DNA from: Cohaesibacter celericrescens
GTDB lineage: Bacteria > Pseudomonadota > Alphaproteobacteria > Rhizobiales > Cohaesibacteraceae
DNA length: 56,025 nt
NCBI RefSeq assembly: GCF_002866925.1
Contig: NZ_PKUQ01000003.1
Coordinates: 1 to 56,025 of the forward strand
Reading direction: 5' to 3'
This document shows positions 51,347-56,025 of this stretch, piece after piece. Made by a program: the position numbers and the translations under genes. How positions within the stretch are numbered: the stretch's first letter is position 1; the number at the start of each line of letters is the position of its first letter. A model generated the notes under the pieces. It was not told the DNA's origin and searched no databases. It saw only the letters and a list, made by a program, of their open reading frames with translations.

Positions 51347-52341
51347 TTAAGATTGTTTCCACTATCGGATTGTCCACGGTTCAAGATCTTGGACGGGACC
51401 AGAATTATCGGCATGGAGTGAGCATCGGCGGCGCCATGGACCGGTTAGCCCTTGCATTGGGCAATGCATTACTGGGCAACCCAGAAGGCGCAGCCTCAAT
51501 CGAAGCTACACTTTATCCGTTCAAGATTGAGTTCCTCTCCGATATGGATTGTGCAGTCACTGGCGCTGATTCCAGCGCCGATCTGGATGGGCAGCGGCTT
51601 CCCACGAACTGGGCCTTCAAGGCAAAGCAGGGCCAAGTTCTTACGCTCAACCGCCTTGTATCTGGGTCCTTTGCCTATATCGCCCTGCGTGGTGGCATCG
51701 ATGTACCCGAAATTCTAGGGTCGCGGGCGACTCACTTGCGATGCACTTTTGGCGGATACGAAGGACGCATGCTCAAGCCGGGTGATATATTGAACGCGGA
51801 TAGGCCACAACAAAACGCGCGCACCTTGCCTGAAGGTGGCTTTGGTGCTGAATCGCCACAAACAGCTCTGACAGCCCCCAAAAGCCTCTATCATAGCGAT
51901 AGCGGGATAACATTGATGCGCTATTTGCCCGCCGCGGAACATCCCCATTTTGATGACACTTCTCTGAAAGATCTTGTTCAAACGCCTTGGCAAATCACAC
52001 CTCAGAGCAGCCGCGCGGGCTTCCGATTGTCCGGCCCTACTCTTCGTCTCAAAGAGACATTAGAAATGCGATCCCACGGCATTGTGCCCGGTGTTATTCA
52101 GGTTCCTCCGGGCGGTGCGCCTATTGTTCAAACGGCAGATTCGCAGACTTCGGGGGGCTACCCCAAAATCGGCACGGTCATAGAGCCCGATCTTTGGCGT
52201 TTGGCACAAACCCGAATTGGCTCGAACATCCAGTTTGTTGAAACCACCTATGCAGAGGCGATAGCTGCCCACAGGGAAATGCAGGCTTATTTGGCCAATG
52301 TCCGTTCCTTGACAGAGACTTACAGGGATTTTCTTCAATGA
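51343..52341 (+). CDS. pxpC: 5-oxoprolinase subunit PxpC
   Basis: A 332-residue KipA/allophanate-hydrolase-subunit-2 fold protein. Marks are GLSTVQDLGRDQNYRHGVSIGGAMDRLALALGNALLGNPEGAASIEATL at the N-terminus, SFAYIALRGGIDVPEILGSRATHLRCTFGGYEGRMLKPGD in the middle and SHGIVPGVIQVPPGGAPIVQTADSQTSGGYPKIGTVIEPDL near the C-terminus. It partners PxpB; four-base overlaps at both ends couple it to pxpB and the carrier-like gene. Confidence 0.88.
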   Translation: MIKIVSTIGLSTVQDLGRDQNYRHGVSIGGAMDRLALALGNALLGNPEGAASIEATLYPFKIEFLSDMDCAVTGADSSADLDGQRLPTNWAFKAKQGQVLTLNRLVSGSFAYIALRGGIDVPEILGSRATHLRCTFGGYEGRMLKPGDILNADRPQQNARTLPEGGFGAESPQTALTAPKSLYHSDSGITLMRYLPAAEHPHFDDTSLKDLVQTPWQITPQSSRAGFRLSGPTLRLKETLEMRSHGIVPGVIQVPPGGAPIVQTADSQTSGGYPKIGTVIEPDLWRLAQTRIGSNIQFVETTYAEAIAAHREMQAYLANVRSLTETYRDFLQ

Positions 52342-52748
52342 CCATCCGTTCAAAACTCGAGCAGCTCAAAACAAGATTTTTAGACATCGTTGCGCTTGCA
52401 AAACCGTCCAATTCGCACGCGTTGGAGATTGGCGAGAGTACTCTCCCCTTTCCTGCAGGCGTTAATGGCAGCTCCCGGTCGGCAAATTCGACGGCCAGTA
52501 AAAAGCTGGTTGCTCGAGCCTCGGGTGTTTATCTGCCAACACACCCCGATCAATCGATGCCAGCAGCTCAGCTCGGCGATATTGTCACAAAAGGCGACCG
52601 TTTGGGCTTCATCAAAATGGGCCCTCTATTAACACCGATCGTTGCGCAAATCGATGGCTCAATCACCAATATATGCTGTCAGTCGGGACAAACCGTCGAA
52701 TACGGCACCGTGTTGTTTGAAATCGAACCAAAAGGCACATCGCTATGA
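52338..52748 (+). CDS. Biotinyl-domain protein lacking the biotinyl lysine
   Basis: A 136-residue protein with a C-terminal biotinyl/lipoyl domain (about 55-130; the GVYLPTHPD, GDIVTKGDRLGFIKMGPLLTPI and GQTVEYGTVLFEIEP segments). In biotin carriers the hairpin turn is EAMKMxNPI; here the same place reads KMGPLLTPI, so the biotinyl Lys is a proline. The fold is kept but the cofactor site is not. It overlaps pxpC and pxpA by four bases each, so it is a fixed part of the operon. It may be a structural subunit of the oxoprolinase (inference). Confidence 0.75.
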   Translation: MTIRSKLEQLKTRFLDIVALAKPSNSHALEIGESTLPFPAGVNGSSRSANSTASKKLVARASGVYLPTHPDQSMPAAQLGDIVTKGDRLGFIKMGPLLTPIVAQIDGSITNICCQSGQTVEYGTVLFEIEPKGTSL

Positions 52749-53512
52749 AAATTGATTTGAACTCCGATCTGGGCGAAGGATTTGGCCCTTATACAATCGG
52801 GGATGATGAAGCTCTTCTCAAAATCGTAACGTCAGCCAACATCGCTTGCGGTTATCACGCTGGGGATGCAGTGATTATGGACCGCACAGTTCGGGCGGCC
52901 TTGGCAAACGGTGCCGATATTGGGGCTCATGTCGGCTTCCCTGATCGTTTGGGATTTGGTCGCCGTCCAATGATGATGGATCTGGCTGAGCTTGAGAAGC
53001 ACGTCATTTATCAACTTGGCGCCTTGGCTGGAATAGCCAAAGCGGCGGGTCACAAAATGACGCACATGAATTTTCATGGCGCTCTTGGTAACATGGCATT
53101 TGTCGAAAAGGACCTAGCCGAAATGCTAGTCGACGCAGTCGCGTCTTTTGATCCCGACCTGATACTACTGTGCCTTGCGAACACAGAGTTTTCCAGAGCC
53201 GCTGAAAATAAGGGCTTCCGTACGGCCAATGTATTCCTAGCCGATCGCGCTTATGACGACCATGGTATTTTGGTAAAACGAGGTCTGCCCGGAGCGGTGA
53301 TCAAAGATCCTCTAGCGGTCACCGAGCGAGTGCGCCAGTTTCTTTCCGACGGCGCAATCATCAGTATCAATGGCAAAAGGCTCACGACTCCGATTCACAC
53401 CATCTTAGTTCACGGCGACACACCAGGCTCAGTCAATCTGGCCAAGTCTATCCGGACACTGATCAAGGCAGAAGGACATGAGATCGCCCCTTTGTCAAAA
53501 ATCCTGGTTTGA
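52745..53512 (+). CDS. pxpA: 5-oxoprolinase subunit PxpA (LamB/YcsF)
   Basis: A 255-residue LamB/YcsF-family protein. The N-terminal KIDLNSDLGEGFGPYTIGDDEALLKIVTSANIACGYHAGDAVIMDRTVRAALANGADIGAHVGFPDRLGFGRR is the family hallmark, followed by HMTHMNFHGALGNMAF and VFLADRAYDDHGILVKRG, then LVHGDTPG. It completes the PxpABC oxoprolinase, so this cell can recycle pyroglutamate to glutamate. It is the last gene of the operon. Confidence 0.9.
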   Translation: MKIDLNSDLGEGFGPYTIGDDEALLKIVTSANIACGYHAGDAVIMDRTVRAALANGADIGAHVGFPDRLGFGRRPMMMDLAELEKHVIYQLGALAGIAKAAGHKMTHMNFHGALGNMAFVEKDLAEMLVDAVASFDPDLILLCLANTEFSRAAENKGFRTANVFLADRAYDDHGILVKRGLPGAVIKDPLAVTERVRQFLSDGAIISINGKRLTTPIHTILVHGDTPGSVNLAKSIRTLIKAEGHEIAPLSKILV

Positions 53513-53628
53513 ATGATGTTTGAGATTGCGGAGTATCTTTCCGACTGCGCGAAGATGCTCCCTTTTACCCACGATGAGGCAAGGTTTGCTGAGGCACCGA
53601 TCCACCCAACATAAGTTCGGGCTTCAGC

Positions 53629-53669
53629 CTTAAGTGCTCACTTAAGTTGGGATCAAAGTTTTTTGATCC
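53629..53669. repeat. Two adjacent perfect inverted repeats
   Basis: CTTAAGTGCTCACTTAAG (53629-53646, 8-base arms, 2-base centre) and GGATCAAA/TTTGATCC (53650-53669, 8-base arms, 4-base loop) lie next to each other, 117 bases after pxpA. They may serve as a terminator pair or mark an excised element; no gene is present in 53513-53786. Confidence 0.5.
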
Positions 53670-53786
53670 TGCGTCTGACAGGATTCTAAAAAGCAACTCT
53701 GACGCTTTTGCCGACAAGCCGAGGATCAACCCCGATCGTTGATATTGGAGGATGACAGAAACGCGACATTTTTTAAAACCGATGGT

Positions 53787-54304
53787 TCAAAATCGTAAAC
53801 GGTGTGCTTGTAAATCGGCATTTTCTATCGCTGCAATAAAGCCTTTTCGCCGCGCACCGGCCCGCGTGCCAGCATTTTGTGATTCTCCAAGAAACCCTAT
53901 CTTGCAATATCTCGGCTGATTTTCCAGTGTGACCGACACAACATAGAATATGCGCTTCCGGTCTGCGCCGTAGCATGAATTCAATAAGCCCTTCTTCCTT
54001 CTCTGCCATATAACAGGTGTGTCCGATTAACCGTAGCTTCCCCACCTTGGAACGCTCTTCTGTCAAAACATGAACAGTTTGAGCCATTTGCTGATTGTTC
54101 AGCGATGGGAAAAGAACAGAAACGATCCCAGAGCGTCTGGAAGAGAGGCTGCCAACCGTTATATCCGGAACAGACCCAAGCGCCTTGACCGCTTCCAGAA
54201 CCCGTTTTCTTGTTGCCTAAATGACAAACCCAGCTTCTTTGTGGGCACAAGACACCATCATAGTAAAAACACCCGCTGCTTTTGCGACATCCCTCATCGT
54301 GATT
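53787..54304 (-). pseudogene. Broken LacI-family gluconate repressor (GntR-like)
   Basis: The reading TMRDVAKAAGVFTMMVSCAHKEAGFVI meets a TAG stop, then continues in frame as ATRKRVLEAVKALGSVPDITVGSLSSRRSGIVSVLFPSLNN, QMAQTVHVLTEE, IGHTCYMAEKEEGLIEFMLRRRPEA and GKSAEILQD. A frameshift follows, and AGARRKGFIAAIENA appears in another frame, then the gene ends near half the normal length of about 340 residues. The N-terminal HTH is atypical where LacI proteins have VSxxTVSR. It lies downstream of gnd on the same strand, so an old gluconate regulon is suggested. Confidence 0.78.
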
Positions 54305-54449
54305 TTTGAAAAATCGTGTCTGTGGACCATGAACGTGCTTTGTTATGAAATTCGTCCCCAGACTGGGGTCTGTTCCCGAACATAAATCAGATTGCCGAAA
54401 TAATGGCGTGTCTTTCTCTGCTAAAGCACTAAAAAGACACCCATAAACT

Positions 54450-55871
54450 TTACCACTGAGTATGAAATAATCCTTCACGATCAATGCGTTCGTAGGTATG
54501 AGCACCGAAAAAATCCCTCTGCCCTTGAAGCAGGTTGGCCGAGAGCCGCGCACTCCGGTAGCCGTCATAGTAGGCTACAGCTGATGACAACGCAGGAATA
54601 GGAACCCCTTGCTTGATGGCAAGATGCAGACAGGAACGCCAGTCCTTCTGGCAATCAGCAAGCTTTTGAGCGAAGACGGGCGCGCACATCAGGTTTGCCA
54701 AATCCGGCGTTTCCAAATAAGCCTTTGCAATGTCATCCAGCATGGAAGCCCGGATAACACATCCATTGCGCCAAATCTTGGCCACTTCAGTGATATCAAT
54801 ATCCCATTTTTGCTCCTTCGAGGCGGCTGTAATCAGTCCCAAGCCTTGCGCATAAGCAACAATCACTGCAGCCACGACAGCATTGCGCAAGGATCCAATA
54901 GATGATCCGGCAGCCACCGCCGCATTGCAACGCGGGCCTTCCAGTTTTGCCGAAGCAAAGACCCGCTCATCTTTCATAGCGGCCATAGATCTGGCGAAAA
55001 CAGACTCCGCGATTGTTATTGCAGGCACACCATAATGGAGCGCCGCTTCAGAACTCCATCTCCCCGTCCCCTTCTGTCCAGCGTTGTCCATGATCATATC
55101 GATCAACGCACCAGAACCAAGATCATCCTTCTTTTGAAGAACTTTCGCGGAGATTTCGATCAAATAGGACTGCAAATCCGTTTCGTTCCATTCATCAAAG
55201 ACCCGTCCACACCACTGCGCATCGAGATGATAGACATCGCGCATGATCATATAGGCTTCCGAAATGATCTGCATAATCGCATATTCAATGCCATTATGAA
55301 CGGTCTTTACAAAGTGCCCCGCCCCATCGCTTCCGACAAGAGCGCAGCACGGCGCATCTTCATATTTTGCAGCAATTGCATCCAACATCGGCCGGGCACG
55401 TTCATAGGCATCCTTGTTGCCGCCTGCCATCATAGAAGGGCCGTTGCGGGCACCTTCTTCTCCGCCAGAAATTCCAATACCGAAAAAGTGCATCCCCTTT
55501 TCGTTGAGAAGACGTTCTCGTATTATGGTTTCCTGAAAATGGGAGTTCCCGCCGTCAATCAGGCTATCGCCCCGCTTGAGTAAAGGTATGAAAGACTGAA
55601 TCATCGCATCAACTGGCTCGCCAGCCTTCACCATAAACAGGATGAACCTCGGCGAAGCCAGTTCATCAACGAGGCTCCGTTTAGAATCCACCAGAGTGAC
55701 CTGTTTTGTCAGGTCAGTATTGACCTCATTTGCCAATTGTTCTGCGAAACTTTCTCTAGCCTTTTCCCATGGATCAAATACGGCGACTTCAAACCCTTTA
55801 TCGGCGAAGTTTAAAGCCAAATTTCTTCCCATGACGCCGAGTCCGACGATACCGATATTATGACGTCCCAT
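54450..55871 (-). CDS. gnd: 6-phosphogluconate dehydrogenase (decarboxylating)
   Basis: A 473-residue enzyme that oxidises 6-phosphogluconate with NADP to ribulose 5-phosphate and CO2 (pentose phosphate pathway). Marks are the N-terminal GIVGLGVMGRNLALNFADKGFEVAVFD, IDGGNSHFQETIIRE, GIGISGGEEGARNGPSMMAGG, the catalytic HFVKTVHNGIEYAIMQ and the C-terminal YYDGYRSARLSANLLQGQRDFFGAHTYERIDREG. Length and motifs are complete. GGGAA precedes the ATG. A LacI-type palindrome lies 63 bases upstream; the neighbouring repressor gene is broken. Confidence 0.95.
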   Translation of the reverse strand: MGRHNIGIVGLGVMGRNLALNFADKGFEVAVFDPWEKARESFAEQLANEVNTDLTKQVTLVDSKRSLVDELASPRFILFMVKAGEPVDAMIQSFIPLLKRGDSLIDGGNSHFQETIIRERLLNEKGMHFFGIGISGGEEGARNGPSMMAGGNKDAYERARPMLDAIAAKYEDAPCCALVGSDGAGHFVKTVHNGIEYAIMQIISEAYMIMRDVYHLDAQWCGRVFDEWNETDLQSYLIEISAKVLQKKDDLGSGALIDMIMDNAGQKGTGRWSSEAALHYGVPAITIAESVFARSMAAMKDERVFASAKLEGPRCNAAVAAGSSIGSLRNAVVAAVIVAYAQGLGLITAASKEQKWDIDITEVAKIWRNGCVIRASMLDDIAKAYLETPDLANLMCAPVFAQKLADCQKDWRSCLHLAIKQGVPIPALSSAVAYYDGYRSARLSANLLQGQRDFFGAHTYERIDREGLFHTQW

Positions 55872-55933
55872 ATTTCCCTCTTCCAGAGCTTCTAAAAGTC
55901 AAACCATAGTATAAATTTAACTACACACCCTAC

Positions 55934-55949
55934 ATGGTATCGATATCAT
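55934..55949. promoter_or_regulatory. LacI-type palindromic operator before gnd
   Basis: ATGGTATCGATATCAT is symmetric about a central CG with one mismatch, the layout of GntR/LacI-family gluconate operators. It stands 63 bases before the gnd ATG. The rest of 55872-56025 is A/T-rich with no supported gene. Confidence 0.6.
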
Positions 55950-56025
55950 TCGATATATTCAGAATAATTATGGGGGCATAACTTTATTATATATGCACAA
56001 CAGGATCTAGAAGGTGATTTGTACC

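Noticed and set aside
54408..54440. GTGTCTTT/AAAGACAC hairpin after gnd as a terminator
   Set aside because: The loop is 17 bases and the stem is short and A/T-rich; the T-run is inside the stem, so it is too weak to call.
53981..54568. 195-residue minus-strand frame over the repressor remnant
   Set aside because: The LacI-family reading lies in another frame; this one shows no family similarity and overlaps the gnd end.
1..56025. tRNA, rRNA, CRISPR array, prophage, toxin-antitoxin or defence system
   Set aside because: No cloverleaf with acceptor ends, regular repeat-spacer array, phage structural genes, or recognised defence or toxin domains were seen on either strand.

Overview
The window looks like accessory chromosome from a metabolically versatile, probably marine, alphaproteobacterium. 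This is an inference from gene content: three TRAP or polyamine-type uptake systems, PxpABC, FCD-GntR, RpiR and DeoR regulators, tetronate catabolism, and PotD/PotA-type carriers. Relatives of Cohaesibacter, Pseudovibrio, Roseibium or roseobacters would fit, but no marker gene fixes the genus. No rRNA, tRNA, CRISPR array, prophage or replication origin was seen.

Layout from left to right. (1) 0.28-3.2 kb: a minus-strand four-gene metal-type ABC module (Tat-exported CPFC protein, LolD-like ATPase, FtsX-like permease with a His-rich loop, His-rich PCuAC-like protein). An alkaline phosphatase lies upstream. (2) 5.2-11.1 kb: a minus-strand carbohydrate ABC importer, a LOG-like Rossmann protein and a divergent DeoR repressor, tied together by three copies of a TTGTAAG-N4-CTTACAA palindrome. 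(3) 12.3-24.8 kb: a hydantoin/ureido/diaminopropionate catabolic island. A minus-strand coupled operon encodes diaminopropionate ammonia-lyase, an L-type carbamoylase, a D-type carbamoylase and a TrpB-like PLP enzyme. Two plus-strand RpiR regulators, a Pot-type ABC importer and a D-hydantoinase follow. (4) 25.3-28.2 kb: a block of enterobacterial character (Crp/Fnr regulator, wrecked MFS acid-sugar transporter, enolase-superfamily acid-sugar dehydratase) next to an IS3 scrap. (5) 29.9-39.3 kb: a tetronate (C4 sugar acid) catabolic region with an FCD-GntR regulator, a TRAP transporter plus a 41-residue membrane protein, an IMDH-family dehydrogenase, OtnK, OtnC, an ABM protein and a HIBADH-family dehydrogenase. 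(6) 40.1-53.5 kb: glutamate-dehydrogenase-family enzyme, 2-hydroxyacid dehydrogenase, aminotransferase, a second TRAP system, SDR, LysR, RraA-like aldolase and a PxpB-PxpC-BCCP-like-PxpA operon preceded by decayed biotin-carrier and biotin-carboxylase genes. (7) 53.8-55.9 kb: a broken LacI-type gluconate repressor and an intact 6-phosphogluconate dehydrogenase with a LacI-type operator.

Decayed IS6-family insertion sequences sit at about 5.0, 11.1-12.3, 24.9-25.2 and 39.5-39.9 kb, at the seams between catabolic modules, suggesting IS6-driven assembly. A dispersed hairpin repeat of about 46 bp occurs four times in intergenic DNA. The strongest candidate for an undescribed system is the 12.3-24.8 kb island: it pairs opposite-handed carbamoylases with diaminopropionate ammonia-lyase, a hydantoinase, a dedicated importer and twin RpiR regulators. 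The two most unusual smaller points are a biotinyl-fold protein that lacks the biotinyl lysine inside the pxp operon, and a PCuAC-like protein that has lost its copper HxM motif but gained His-rich tails.
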